Origin: Lysobacterales bacterium
GTDB lineage: Bacteria > Pseudomonadota > Gammaproteobacteria > Xanthomonadales > Xanthomonadaceae
Length of the DNA: 33,592 nt
Reading direction: 5' to 3'
Assembly (NCBI GenBank): GCA_019510195.1
Contig: JAEKKW010000060.1
Location: forward strand, 1-33,592
In this document: in pieces, positions 15,656 to 23,259 of the stretch
How positions within the stretch are numbered: the first letter of the stretch is position 1
Layout: each line of letters starts with the position of its first letter
The notes under the pieces: model-generated
Database searches by the model: none
Seen by the model: only the letters and a program-made list of their open reading frames with translations
Told to the model about the DNA's origin: nothing
Program-made: the position numbers and the translations under genes

Positions 15656-16063
15656 TCAGCGATGGCCTTGCGGTCGCGACATTTTCGGGACATTGGCATC
15701 GAGCCAGGCCTTGCGTTGTTCCGGCGACATCGACTTCCATTGCTCATGCATGGCCTTGCGCTGTTCCGGCGTCAGGTTTTCCCAGCGGCGCATGCCGCGA
15801 TGCGCGGCTTCGCGCTGTTCCGGCGTCATCCGTTGCCAGTGCTGGGCGCGCTTGATCATCTCGTCGCGCATGTCGGGATTGTCGTTCCAGCGCGAACGCA
15901 CCGGATCGACCAGCGCCTTTCTCTGGTCGGGCGTCAGCTTGTCCCATTCCGGGTAGCTGGTGGTGGCAGCGGGCGCGGGTGCAGTCTGTTGCGCCAACAC
16001 AGGCGCGGCCAGCACCAGGCCCGTCATCAATATCGCAGTGACACGCATCTTGCTCATGATCAT
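15656..16063 (-). CDS. DUF3106 secreted protein with LTPEQR repeats
   Basis: A 135-residue protein with an N-terminal signal peptide ending near ALAQQ (about residue 25). A helical region follows with four copies of (L/M)(T/S)PxQR, starting at about residues 43, 79, 97 and 112, with a Trp after most of them. The LTxxQ-like motif recalls periplasmic Spy/CpxP proteins and this is the known layout of DUF3106. A periplasmic sensing or chaperone role is only a guess. The start overlaps the preceding stop as ATGA; a second ATG lies two codons on. It is the third gene of the sigma factor operon and is convergent with the DUF1631 gene. Confidence 0.85.
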   Translation of the reverse strand: MIMSKMRVTAILMTGLVLAAPVLAQQTAPAPAATTSYPEWDKLTPDQRKALVDPVRSRWNDNPDMRDEMIKRAQHWQRMTPEQREAAHRGMRRWENLTPEQRKAMHEQWKSMSPEQRKAWLDANVPKMSRPQGHR

Positions 16064-16458
16064 TGTCCGTCAGGAACGGGCGGAGCATCCTTGCCCAGCC
16101 AGGCATAGAACTCCGGATCGTTATCGTAAGCCGCGGTGGCGCTGGCCGCGTTTTTTTGTGCGTGAAGCGTGGCCGCAGCCACGGTTGGCGCCACATCTGC
16201 CGGTGCGGCAACAGGCGCGGCGACAGCGACAGGCGCCGTGTTCGCTTCCGGGGACATCGGGCGTTGCAGCCACAGGCCGCCGATCGCGAACACCGCGACC
16301 GAAGCGAACGCCACCACCGGCTGCCATGCCTGGCGGCTGGGATGCGGTGCTGCCAACGCGGCGCGCAAGCGCCGCCGGATCGCCTGCGGGGTTTCGCGCG
16401 CGGCATCCGAGTACAGCTGCCGGGCCTTGTTGTCGAAATCGTTGTCGTTCATCGTCAT
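16060..16458 (-). CDS. DUF3619-like single-pass membrane protein, putative anti-sigma partner
   Basis: A 132-residue protein. The cytoplasmic N-terminus MNDNDFDNKARQLY is followed by RRRLRAAL, one membrane helix at about residues 49-64, an Ala/Pro/Val-rich periplasmic linker, and a C-terminal DPEFYAWLGKD. The layout (short cytoplasmic head, one helix, acidic-aromatic tail) and position directly after a sigma factor resemble DUF3619 proteins of beta- and gammaproteobacteria. Those are often found between a sigma factor and DUF3106. It overlaps both neighbours as ATGA, so all three are probably made in fixed ratio. Anti-sigma activity is inferred only from context; no zinc-binding ZAS motif is seen. 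Confidence 0.7.
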   Translation of the reverse strand: MTMNDNDFDNKARQLYSDAARETPQAIRRRLRAALAAPHPSRQAWQPVVAFASVAVFAIGGLWLQRPMSPEANTAPVAVAAPVAAPADVAPTVAAATLHAQKNAASATAAYDNDPEFYAWLGKDAPPVPDGQ

Positions 16459-17033
16459 GTCCAGTCGTGCAGGTGCGCGCGCAACGCATCCCGGGCACGG
16501 GAAAGATGCGTCTTCACCGATCCCTCGCTGCACCCCATCACCGTCGCCGTCGTGGCGACATCGAGATCCTCCAGCACGCGCAGGGTGAAGGCTTCGCGCT
16601 GGCGCGCCGGCAATTTGCGAACCGCCTGCGCCATCAGGGCATAGGCCTCGCGGCCATCGTTGTAGTCGGAGGGGTCGCCGGCCGGATCGGTCCAGGCCAC
16701 TGCGATGTCCTCGTCCTGATCGCCGGCGTTGCGCAACCAGCTGAAACGGAAAGCGCGGCGGCGGCTGATGTCGATGATGCGGGTGCGCAGGATCTTCCAG
16801 AACAGCGCCTGCCATTCCCCGGACGGCTTGTCGCCATAGCGCAGCATCCGCAGCATCGCCTCCTGCACGGCGTCGAGGGCGTCGTCGCGGTTGCGCAGGC
16901 CCAGTTCGGCGAAGCGGAAAGCGCGCGACTGGATGCTGGCGAGGAATTGCTCGATCGTCAGGACCCTCGCGGTCGCGATCGGTGCGTTCAAGGGCAATCC
17001 CTTCGCGGTGGCTGCAATTGCATGTATCGACAT
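16455..17033 (-). CDS. ECF-type RNA polymerase sigma factor
   Basis: A 192-residue sigma-70 family protein of the extracytoplasmic-function size class. Region 2 includes RDDALDAVQEAMLRML and the following Trp-rich stretch GEWQALFWKILRTRIID (contact with the -10 element). Region 4 runs from LPARQREAFTLRVLEDLD to GCSEGSVKTHLSRARDAL, a clear helix-turn-helix for the -35. There is no region 3 and no extended C-terminal domain. The ATG at MSIHAIA was preferred because the frame further upstream overlaps low-complexity sequence. The target regulon cannot be read here. The downstream DUF3619-like gene is the likely regulator. Confidence 0.92.
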   Translation of the reverse strand: MSIHAIAATAKGLPLNAPIATARVLTIEQFLASIQSRAFRFAELGLRNRDDALDAVQEAMLRMLRYGDKPSGEWQALFWKILRTRIIDISRRRAFRFSWLRNAGDQDEDIAVAWTDPAGDPSDYNDGREAYALMAQAVRKLPARQREAFTLRVLEDLDVATTATVMGCSEGSVKTHLSRARDALRAHLHDWT

Positions 17034-17045
17034 GGGATCCCGTTC

Positions 17046-17068
17046 GTCGCCTGCCCGGGATGGGCGAC
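17046..17068. repeat. Inverted repeat just upstream of the sigma factor gene
   Basis: GTCGCC and GGCGAC (6-bp arms, 11-base spacer containing CCCGGG) lie 13-35 bases before the sigma factor start. It could be an operator or an RNA hairpin covering the ribosome site region. I found no convincing ECF-type promoter motif next to it. Confidence 0.3.
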
Positions 17069-17118
17069 AACCGGGAAACGCTCGCCGGAAAGACTGGTTG
17101 ACGGCGGCGACGCGGCGT

Positions 17119-17529
17119 TCATCTCCCGTAGCCCCACCAGGCGGCCAGTTCCACCGCCACCACATAGACCAGCAGCTGCGGCAGGCCGTTGGCGAGGCGG
17201 ACCAGTTCCCAGGCCAGCGCCGGGCTGAGGCGCGACAGCGATTCCAGCAGCCCGAATCCGGCCGGGCCGCCGACGCTGATGGCGGCGATCGACAAGCTCG
17301 CCAGTGCGACCGCGATCGTCACGAACAGGCCGCAGGCGACGGCGCCACGGGCGCCGCGGGGCATGCCCAGCAGGCGCAGCGCGACGATGGCATCGACGGC
17401 GGCGAGCAGGGCCAACCACGGCATGGTGCGCTGGGTGAACGAGAACGCCACCGTCCACGCGGCAGCGAAAGCAATGGCCATGACCACGAAGATGAGCCAG
17501 CGGAAGGTGGTTGCCGGGGCAGAGGACAT
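17119..17529 (-). CDS. Small membrane protein, four helices, unknown function
   Basis: A 136-residue, very hydrophobic protein with four probable membrane helices: about residues 10-30, 36-53, 63-86 and 111-131. Loops carry FTQRTMPW and LLGMPRGARG. I do not recognise a family. The ATG has no strong Shine-Dalgarno. It lies 85 bases upstream of the sigma factor gene on the same strand, so it may head that operon, and it is divergent from pntAA with 98 bases between. Related operons in other proteobacteria carry an RDD membrane protein, but this one has no visible RDD motif. Confidence 0.65.
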   Translation of the reverse strand: MSSAPATTFRWLIFVVMAIAFAAAWTVAFSFTQRTMPWLALLAAVDAIVALRLLGMPRGARGAVACGLFVTIAVALASLSIAAISVGGPAGFGLLESLSRLSPALAWELVRLANGLPQLLVYVVAVELAAWWGYGR

Positions 17530-17627
17530 GCGGTCTGGTCGGGGAACGAAGTGCAGATGTTACCGGGCACGCGCTTTGACCGACCTTTCGCTTAGGATGC
17601 TTGAAACGACGAATTCCGGGGCAGGCA

Positions 17628-18749
17628 ATGGCGGTACGGATCGGAACAGGGCGCGAGGCGGCGCCGGGTGAGCGCCGGGTGGCGATGACGCCCGAGACCT
17701 GCGGCAAGCTGGTCAAGGCGGGGGTTCAGGTCGTGGTGGCGCCGGGGAGTGGCGCCAGTGCCGGTTTCATCGACCAGGCCTATGTCGATGCCGGGGCCGT
17801 CCTGGCAGATGCGCCGTTCGCGGATGCCGACGTGGTGGTCTGCGTGCAGGCGCCATCGCCTGCGGCCATCGCGACGATGAAGCCTGGCGCCGTGCTGGTC
17901 GGATCCCTGCAGCCGGAAGCCGATCCGGCCCGCGCAAGCGCCTTGCGCGATCGCGGCATCGTCGCCTTCCCGCTGGAACGATTGCCGCGCACCACCCGCG
18001 CGCAGGCGATGGACATCCTCAGTTCGCAGGCCTCGATGGCCGGTTACAAGGCGGTATTGATCGCGGCCGAGCTGACGCCGCGCTTCTTCCCGATGCTGAC
18101 CACCGCCGCCGGCACCATCCGTCCGTCGAAGGTCCTGATCATCGGTGCCGGCGTCGCCGGCCTGCAGGCGATCGCCACCGCGAAACGGCTCGGCGCGCAA
18201 GTCGAGGGCTTCGACGTGCGCCCGGAAACGCGCGAACAGATCGAATCGCTGGGCGGACGCTTCCTCGATCTCGGCGTCAGCGCCGCGGGCGAGGGCGGTT
18301 ATGCGCGCCAGCTCACCGACGAGGAACGCGCCGAACAGCAGCGTCGCCTCGCCGAACACCTGCGCAGCGTCGACGTGATCGTCTGCACCGCGGCGGTGCC
18401 GGGGCGTCCTGCGCCGAAGATCGTCACCGCGGCGATGGTGGCAGGCATGAAGCCGGGCAGCACCATCGTCGATCTCGCCGCCGAAACCGGCGGCAACTGC
18501 GAACTGACGCAGCCTGGACGCACGATCGAACACGGCGGGGTGACGATTGCAGGACCGCTTGATCTCGCATCGATGGGCGCGACCCACGCCAGCGAGATGT
18601 TCGCGCGCAACGTCTTCAATTTCGTCAGCCTGATGCTGAAGGACGGCACGCTCGCCTTCGACTGGAACGACGAATTGCTCGCCAAGACCGTCTGGCCGCC
18701 ACGCCCGGCGGCAACCGCGGACACCGCCACCACCGGAGGCACGCCATGA
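17628..18749 (+). CDS. pntAA: NAD(P) transhydrogenase subunit alpha part 1 (domain I)
   Basis: A 373-residue, soluble NAD(H)-binding domain I of the proton-translocating transhydrogenase. It has the PRxSRAQ-type signature as LPRTTRAQAMD (119-129) followed by SSQASMAGYKA, which forms the mobile loop. The Rossmann fold GAGVAG is at 173-178 with the acidic residue in FDVRPETREQ. The protein ends before any membrane helix, so this is the three-gene form of the enzyme rather than the fused E. coli PntA. The ATG follows GGGGCAGG. The complex couples proton entry to NADPH formation from NADH, supplying reducing power for antioxidant and biosynthetic steps. The stop overlaps pntAB as ATGA. Confidence 0.95.
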   Translation: MAVRIGTGREAAPGERRVAMTPETCGKLVKAGVQVVVAPGSGASAGFIDQAYVDAGAVLADAPFADADVVVCVQAPSPAAIATMKPGAVLVGSLQPEADPARASALRDRGIVAFPLERLPRTTRAQAMDILSSQASMAGYKAVLIAAELTPRFFPMLTTAAGTIRPSKVLIIGAGVAGLQAIATAKRLGAQVEGFDVRPETREQIESLGGRFLDLGVSAAGEGGYARQLTDEERAEQQRRLAEHLRSVDVIVCTAAVPGRPAPKIVTAAMVAGMKPGSTIVDLAAETGGNCELTQPGRTIEHGGVTIAGPLDLASMGATHASEMFARNVFNFVSLMLKDGTLAFDWNDELLAKTVWPPRPAATADTATTGGTP

Positions 18750-19045
18750 GCGACGGCTTCACCGCGCTGTACATCTTCATGCTGGCGGCGATCGCCGGCC
18801 ACGTCATCATCTCGCGCGTCCCGGTGATCCTGCACACGCCGTTGATGTCGGGCTCCAACTTCATCCACGGCATCGTCATGATCGGTGCGATGGTGGTGCT
18901 GGGCATCGCGGAAACGCCGACCGAAAAGGTGCTGGGCTTCATCGCCGTGGTGCTGGGTGCGGGCAATGCCGCCGGCGGCTACGTCGTGACCGAACGCATG
19001 CTCGACATGTTCAAGTCGAGCAAGAAGCCTGGAGGCGGTGCATGA
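18746..19045 (+). CDS. pntAB: NAD(P) transhydrogenase subunit alpha part 2 (membrane)
   Basis: A 99-residue membrane subunit with three helices (about 8-24, 38-56 and 63-85), part of the proton-conducting domain II. Motifs HTPLMSGSNFIHG and NAAGGYVVTERML are typical of the C-terminal part of PntA. The start overlaps the pntAA stop and the stop overlaps the pntB start, both as ATGA, consistent with equal production of the three subunits. Confidence 0.96.
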   Translation: MSDGFTALYIFMLAAIAGHVIISRVPVILHTPLMSGSNFIHGIVMIGAMVVLGIAETPTEKVLGFIAVVLGAGNAAGGYVVTERMLDMFKSSKKPGGGA

Positions 19046-20469
19046 GCGGTTTCAGCATGCAGACGCTGGTCGCGCTGAGCTATTTCATCGCGGCGACGCT
19101 GTTCCTGCTCGGCCTGCAGCGCATGGCCAGCCCGAAGACCGCGCGCAGCGGCATCCAGTGGGCCGGTGTCGGCATGGTGCTGGCGACCATCGCGACCTTC
19201 GCGTTGCCGAACCTGCACAACATCGGGCTGATCCTCGTTGCAGTCATCGTGGGCGTGGTGCCGACCTGGCTGTGGGGCAAAAAGGTGGCGATCACCGACA
19301 TGCCGCAGATGGTCGCGCTGTTCAACGGCATGGGCGGCGGTTCCGCCGCGGCGATCGGTGCGGTGGAATTGTGGAAGTCGATTGGCTCGAGCGAGCGGCC
19401 GTCGGGATTGCACATCACCCTGGCCGTGGTCGGTGCATTGATCGGCGCGATTTCCCTGACCGGTTCGATCATCGCCTGGGCCAAGCTCGATGGCCGCATG
19501 GACAAGCGCTACACCTTCCCGGGCCAGCAAGTGTTGAGTGCGCTTGTGTTCCTTGCAGCACTGGTGTTCGCTGCAATCGGAATCCGGGGGCTGGTATCCG
19601 GTGGTTTCGAAGCGCAGCAGATGACTGGCTTCGCCATCATCGCTTTCTTCCTGCTCGCGCTCGGCCTGGGCAAGTTGATGACGTTGCCGATCGGCGGTGC
19701 CGACATGCCGGTGGTGATCTCGCTCTACAACGCCTTCACCGGGCTGGCGGTGGCGCTCGAAGGTTATGTGCTCGGCAATCCGGCGCTGATCATCGCCGGC
19801 ACCATGGTCGGCGCGGCCGGCATGCTGCTGACGCGGTTGATGGCCAAGGCGATGAACCGCAGCATCAAGAGCGTGCTGTTCTCCAACTTCGGCGGTGGTG
19901 GCGCCAGCGCGCAGGAAATCAGCGGATCGCAGAAACCGATCGAAGCCGCCGACGTCGCGGCGTTGATGGCCTATGCCGAACTCGTGGTGATCGTGCCCGG
20001 CTACGGCATGGCGGTGGCGCAGGCCCAGCACAAGATATGGGAGCTGACGCAACGACTGACCGCGCGCGGGGTGAAGGTGAAGTTCGCCATCCACCCGGTT
20101 GCCGGGCGCATGCCGGGCCACATGAACGTGCTGCTGGCGGAAGCGGGCGTGCCCTACGACCTGATCGCCGACATGGACGACATCAATCCCGAATTCCCCA
20201 ATACCGACGTCGCGCTGGTGATCGGCGCCAACGACGTGGTGAACCCGGTGGCGAAGACCGATCCGGCATCGCCGATCTACGGCATGCCGATCCTCGATGT
20301 CGTCAACGCCAGGAACGTGGTGGTGATCAAGCGCGGCAAGGGCACCGGATTCGCCGGCATCGAGAACGCGCTGTTCTATGCCGACAACACGCGGATGCTC
20401 TACGGCGATGGCGCGGAGATGGCGAGCGCGCTGGTGAGCGAGCTCAAGGCGCTGGACGGCGGGCACTGA
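19042..20469 (+). CDS. pntB: NAD(P) transhydrogenase subunit beta
   Basis: A 475-residue subunit. The N-terminal two thirds forms eight or nine membrane helices of domain II, with MPQMVALFNGMGGGSAAA around 87-104. The C-terminal third is the NADP(H)-binding domain III: GYGMAVAQAQ at 320-329, then AIHPVAGRMPGHMNVLLAEA, DMDDINPEF, VIGANDVVNP and KRGKGTGFAGIENALFY. Length and motifs are complete. It is the last gene of the operon; a separate -10-like TAAAAT lies just downstream for sufT. Confidence 0.97.
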   Translation: MSGFSMQTLVALSYFIAATLFLLGLQRMASPKTARSGIQWAGVGMVLATIATFALPNLHNIGLILVAVIVGVVPTWLWGKKVAITDMPQMVALFNGMGGGSAAAIGAVELWKSIGSSERPSGLHITLAVVGALIGAISLTGSIIAWAKLDGRMDKRYTFPGQQVLSALVFLAALVFAAIGIRGLVSGGFEAQQMTGFAIIAFFLLALGLGKLMTLPIGGADMPVVISLYNAFTGLAVALEGYVLGNPALIIAGTMVGAAGMLLTRLMAKAMNRSIKSVLFSNFGGGGASAQEISGSQKPIEAADVAALMAYAELVVIVPGYGMAVAQAQHKIWELTQRLTARGVKVKFAIHPVAGRMPGHMNVLLAEAGVPYDLIADMDDINPEFPNTDVALVIGANDVVNPVAKTDPASPIYGMPILDVVNARNVVVIKRGKGTGFAGIENALFYADNTRMLYGDGAEMASALVSELKALDGGH

Positions 20470-20488
20470 GGCGCTGATCAAAATGGAC

Positions 20489-20494
20489 TAAAAT
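20489..20494 (+). promoter_or_regulatory. Likely -10 element of sufT
   Basis: TAAAAT matches five of six consensus bases, 20 bases after the pntB stop and about 30 bases before the sufT start. The matching -35 region (around CTGAGG) is weak. An AAAATGG direct repeat flanks the hexamer. Confidence 0.4.
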
Positions 20495-20527
20495 GGTACG
20501 GATTCAAGGATCCGTGCCCAAGCCGTG

Positions 20528-21085
20528 ATGTATTCCCGCAACAGCGAACCCGTGCGCTTCGAGCGCGACTGCCCGGTGGTGATGGTGCCCTCGGGCGAAG
20601 CCGTGACACTGCCGGCCGGCAGCATCGGCTACATCACCCAATCGCTGGGCGGCAGCTGGACCGTGTTCGTCGAGGGCAACCTGTTCCGCGTCGCCGGCAA
20701 GGATGGCGATGCCATCGGCAAGGAAGCGCCAGCACCGATCGAATTGCCCGAAGGCGCCGGCGATGATGACGTCGAGAAACTGGTGTGGCAGCAACTGCGC
20801 ACCTGCTTCGATCCCGAGATCCCGATCAACATCGTCGAACTGGGACTGGTGTACACCGCGCAGGTGAAGGCCGATGCCGAACATCCCGGCCAGCGTCGCG
20901 TCGATGTCGAATTGACGCTGACCGCGCCCGGTTGCGGCATGGGCGAGATTCTGGTCGATGACGTCCGCAGCAAGCTCGAGCTGATCCCCACCGTCGCCGA
21001 AGCCGACGTCGAACTGGTGTTCGATCCGCCGTGGAATCGCAACATGATGAGCGACGCGGCACGGCTGGAAACGGGAATGTTCTAG
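20528..21085 (+). CDS. sufT: SufT, iron-sulphur cluster assembly factor (DUF59/MIP18 family)
   Basis: A 185-residue protein. An N-terminal beta-rich region (CPVVMVPSGEAVTLPAGSIG, read to residue 34) precedes the MIP18/DUF59 domain. That domain has the hallmark DPEIPINIVELGLVY at 95-109 and the reactive Cys136 in TAPGCGMG. This two-part layout is the SufT form, which helps mature Fe-S proteins. The ATG is preceded by an in-frame GTG, so the start could be one codon earlier. The nearest AAGGA is distant. No suf operon is next to it. Its stop codon overlaps the convergent DUF488 stop within the palindrome CTAG. Confidence 0.92.
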   Translation: MYSRNSEPVRFERDCPVVMVPSGEAVTLPAGSIGYITQSLGGSWTVFVEGNLFRVAGKDGDAIGKEAPAPIELPEGAGDDDVEKLVWQQLRTCFDPEIPINIVELGLVYTAQVKADAEHPGQRRVDVELTLTAPGCGMGEILVDDVRSKLELIPTVAEADVELVFDPPWNRNMMSDAARLETGMF

Positions 21086-21426
21086 CGTTTCAGCGCCTCC
21101 AGCAGCACCACCGCGTTGTTGTGCTCCCCGTCGCGCGAGGCATACAGCAGCGTCGCGCGTTCCTTGCGGACCAGCGCCTTCAGTTCCGCCAGCGCCGGAT
21201 TGCCTTCCAACTCTTTGTCGTAGGCGGAAACGAATTCCTGCCAACGATCCGGATGTCCGTGGAATTCATGGCGCAGGGCATCTCTGGGCGCGAGGCTTTT
21301 CGCCCACAGGTCGATGCGAGCCTTTTCCTTCGTCAGTCCGCGCGGCCACAAGCGATCGACCAGGATGCGCTTGCCGTCATCGCCGGCCGGCGCGTCGTAC
21401 ACCCGCTTGAGCCGCAGGACGGGCAT
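21082..21426 (-). CDS. DUF488 family protein
   Basis: A 114-residue protein of the YeaO-like DUF488 family. The diagnostic RILVDRLWPRGLTKEKA is at about 20-36, followed by DLWAKSLAPRDALRHEFHG and, near the end, LLYASRDGEHNNAVVL. Function is unknown. The residues Arg, Trp, Pro and His are conserved in the family. It lies three bases after the asparaginase-like gene and is probably co-transcribed with it. Its stop shares bases with that of sufT on the other strand. Confidence 0.9.
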   Translation of the reverse strand: MPVLRLKRVYDAPAGDDGKRILVDRLWPRGLTKEKARIDLWAKSLAPRDALRHEFHGHPDRWQEFVSAYDKELEGNPALAELKALVRKERATLLYASRDGEHNNAVVLLEALKR

Positions 21427-21429
21427 CGC

Positions 21430-21918
21430 TCAGCCTGCGGCTTCGAAACGGTTGGCCTCGACGTTCTTGCGCACTTTCGCCGGGTCCCAGATGCGACCGT
21501 TCATGGCGATGTAGACGCCGGGCGGCAGCGACTGCACCGCGCCGACCGCGCAGCCGATGTTGAACTCGGCGTCGGAGCCTTCGAAGCGCGCCGGATTGAG
21601 CGCGCCGGTCAGGACGATGGTCTTGTCGGGGATGGTGCGCAGCACCTTGGCGGTCTCGACCATGCTGTCGGTGCCGTGGGTGACGAGCACGCAGCGTTCG
21701 GCCTGGGCGGCGATGGTCGCGCGCATCAGTTCGCGGTCGCTGTTGTCGACGAACAGCGAATCCTTGCGCAGCAACGGGATCACGTGGAAGCGGAACGCCA
21801 CGCCGAGCGCGGCGAGGATGCGGCCGATCTGCGGGTCGCCGACCTGGTAATCCGACTTGGCATCGAAATAGATCTTGTCGATGGTGCCGCCGGTGGTGAC
21901 GATCAGCAGGTCATCCAT
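21430..21918 (-). CDS. Short asparaginase-fold protein (N-terminal domain only)
   Basis: A 162-residue protein with both catalytic Thr motifs of the L-asparaginase N-terminal domain: TTGGTID at 8-14 and THGTDSM at 80-86, plus DNSDRE at 58-63. Full asparaginases are about 330 residues and need the C-terminal domain to complete the site at the dimer interface. That domain is absent, and the next frame is an unrelated DUF488. The end is orderly, so this looks like the known short family rather than a broken gene. Activity on asparagine is uncertain. It starts one base after the stop of the secreted Cys protein gene. Confidence 0.87.
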   Translation of the reverse strand: MDDLLIVTTGGTIDKIYFDAKSDYQVGDPQIGRILAALGVAFRFHVIPLLRKDSLFVDNSDRELMRATIAAQAERCVLVTHGTDSMVETAKVLRTIPDKTIVLTGALNPARFEGSDAEFNIGCAVGAVQSLPPGVYIAMNGRIWDPAKVRKNVEANRFEAAG

Positions 21919-21919
21919 C

Positions 21920-22246
21920 TCATTTGCCCTGGATTTCGCTGGCGCACATCAACACGGCCGGCCCAGCCAGTTTCGCCATTTCTTCCTGTGCGCCCGCTTC
22001 CTTGCGCATCATCTTCAAGCCGACTTCACTGACGCGGATCAGGCTGGCCTGGTCGGTGACCATCCGGTTCGAGATGCAGCCGCAATACGCCTGGACCTTG
22101 GCGGTCGGGAGTTGCGGGCTTTTTTCCTGCGCGGCCTTGACGCAGTTGGCGGTCATCGCCGCGCGGCTCTGGGTCAGCAGGTCGTCTTGTGCATGTGCCG
22201 CGAACGGGAACAGGGCGATCGCGGCGACGAAAACGAGATTGCGCAT
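21920..22246 (-). CDS. Secreted Cys-containing protein of unknown function
   Basis: A 108-residue protein with a clear signal peptide (LVFVAAIALFPFAAHA, cleavage near residue 19). The mature part has four cysteines: one in TANCVKAA, the pair in AYCGCISN, and one in LMCASE. They could form disulphides in the periplasm or bind a metal or haem, but no CxxCH is present. I do not recognise the family. The gene lies directly before the asparaginase-like gene and 33 bases after the DUF2069 gene. Confidence 0.75.
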   Translation of the reverse strand: MRNLVFVAAIALFPFAAHAQDDLLTQSRAAMTANCVKAAQEKSPQLPTAKVQAYCGCISNRMVTDQASLIRVSEVGLKMMRKEAGAQEEMAKLAGPAVLMCASEIQGK

Positions 22247-22279
22247 TCGGGTGGTTCCGGTGATGGCGGAGTGGCCAGT

Positions 22280-22618
22280 TTAATCCTTTGGTCCGGACTT
22301 GCGTTGCGCGAACCTGGCGCGCATGCCGGGGATGCTCGCTGCGAGAATCACAACGAGCGCCAACGCGATTTCGGCAAATGCCTGCAGGCGTTCCGGCGGG
22401 CGCGTCCACGCCGCCATCACCCCGTGCGAGAACCACAGCAGCGCCAGCACGCCCGACCAGAAGCCGGCGGTATGTCGGCGCAGCCATACGCCAAGCGCGC
22501 ACAGGGCGACCGGCAAGGTGAACACGACGCGGGCGAGCGGCTCGTGCCAGAACCAGGCGAGATCGAGCAACGCCAGCAGGACCAATGCGATGAACAGGAT
22601 CCGGCGTGGAGGCGTCAT
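22280..22618 (-). CDS. DUF2069 inner-membrane protein
   Basis: A 112-residue protein with four predicted helices (about 6-24, 30-46, 51-70 and 82-98) and a basic C-terminal tail. Small size and the position directly after wrbA match DUF2069 proteins of Pseudomonas and Xanthomonas relatives. Function is unknown. The ATG overlaps the wrbA stop as ATGA, suggesting co-translation. Confidence 0.8.
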   Translation of the reverse strand: MTPPRRILFIALVLLALLDLAWFWHEPLARVVFTLPVALCALGVWLRRHTAGFWSGVLALLWFSHGVMAAWTRPPERLQAFAEIALALVVILAASIPGMRARFAQRKSGPKD

Positions 22619-23208
22619 GACGAGAGCTTGGCGGCGATGATGGCAATGCGCTTGCCGAGTGCGCGGGCGAGCTGGGCTTCGTCCTCGCTGAGTTCGGGAT
22701 CATCCTGCGTTCCCGAGACATGGCTGGCGCCGTAGGGCGTGCCGCCGGTGCGCGTGGTGCTGAGGCGCTGCTCGGTAAAGGGGATGCCGACGATCACGCA
22801 ACCGTGGTGCAGCAGTGGCACCTGCATTCCGAGCAGGGTCGATTCCTGGCCGCCGTGCATGGTCGCGGTCGAGGTGAACACGCAGGCCGGTTTGCCGACC
22901 AGGGTGCCGCTGGCCCATTGCGCGCCGAGGCCGTCGAAGAAGTGCTTCATTGGCGCGGCCATGCTGCCGAAACGGGTCGGGCTGCCGATGGCGTAGCCAA
23001 CGCATTCGTCGAGATCGCTGGCATCGAGATAGGGCGCGCCTTCCCCGGGAACAGGCGGCAGCACCTGCTGTGTCTGCGGGGCGACCGGCGGCACCGTGCG
23101 CAGGCGTGCGGCCATGCCGGGCACTTCACCGATGCCGCGCGCGACCTGGCGGGCCAGCGCCGCGACCGATCCGCCGCGGCTGTAATAGAGCACGAGGATT
23201 TCCTTCAT
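22615..23208 (-). CDS. wrbA: WrbA-type NAD(P)H:quinone oxidoreductase
   Basis: A 197-residue flavodoxin-like FMN protein that reduces quinones by two electrons, avoiding semiquinone radicals. The FMN-phosphate loop is YYSRGGSVAALAR near the N-terminus. The second flavin contact is GSPTRFGSMAAPMKHF, and the third is TATMHGGQESTLLG. PFTEQRLSTT-type and GTPYGASH segments complete the WrbA signature. The start MKEILVLYY is right for the fold; an open frame continues upstream but is shadowed by yihY. It heads a five-gene minus-strand set. Confidence 0.95.
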   Translation of the reverse strand: MKEILVLYYSRGGSVAALARQVARGIGEVPGMAARLRTVPPVAPQTQQVLPPVPGEGAPYLDASDLDECVGYAIGSPTRFGSMAAPMKHFFDGLGAQWASGTLVGKPACVFTSTATMHGGQESTLLGMQVPLLHHGCVIVGIPFTEQRLSTTRTGGTPYGASHVSGTQDDPELSEDEAQLARALGKRIAIIAAKLSS

Positions 23209-23259
23209 TCCCACAGTGTACGTGGCCGGCTTGACGGCCGACGGGCTATCTTGTGCGCC

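Noticed and set aside
17576-17598. TTGACC and TAGGAT as a full promoter for pntAA
   Set aside because: The spacer is 11 bases, too short.
18979-20481. A 500-codon minus-strand frame opposite pntB
   Set aside because: His/Asp/Arg-rich composition with no motif, fully antisense to pntB, which has all expected domains.
23231-23252. TTGACG and TATCTT as a full promoter for the YihY gene
   Set aside because: The two hexamers are only ten bases apart, too close for sigma-70.
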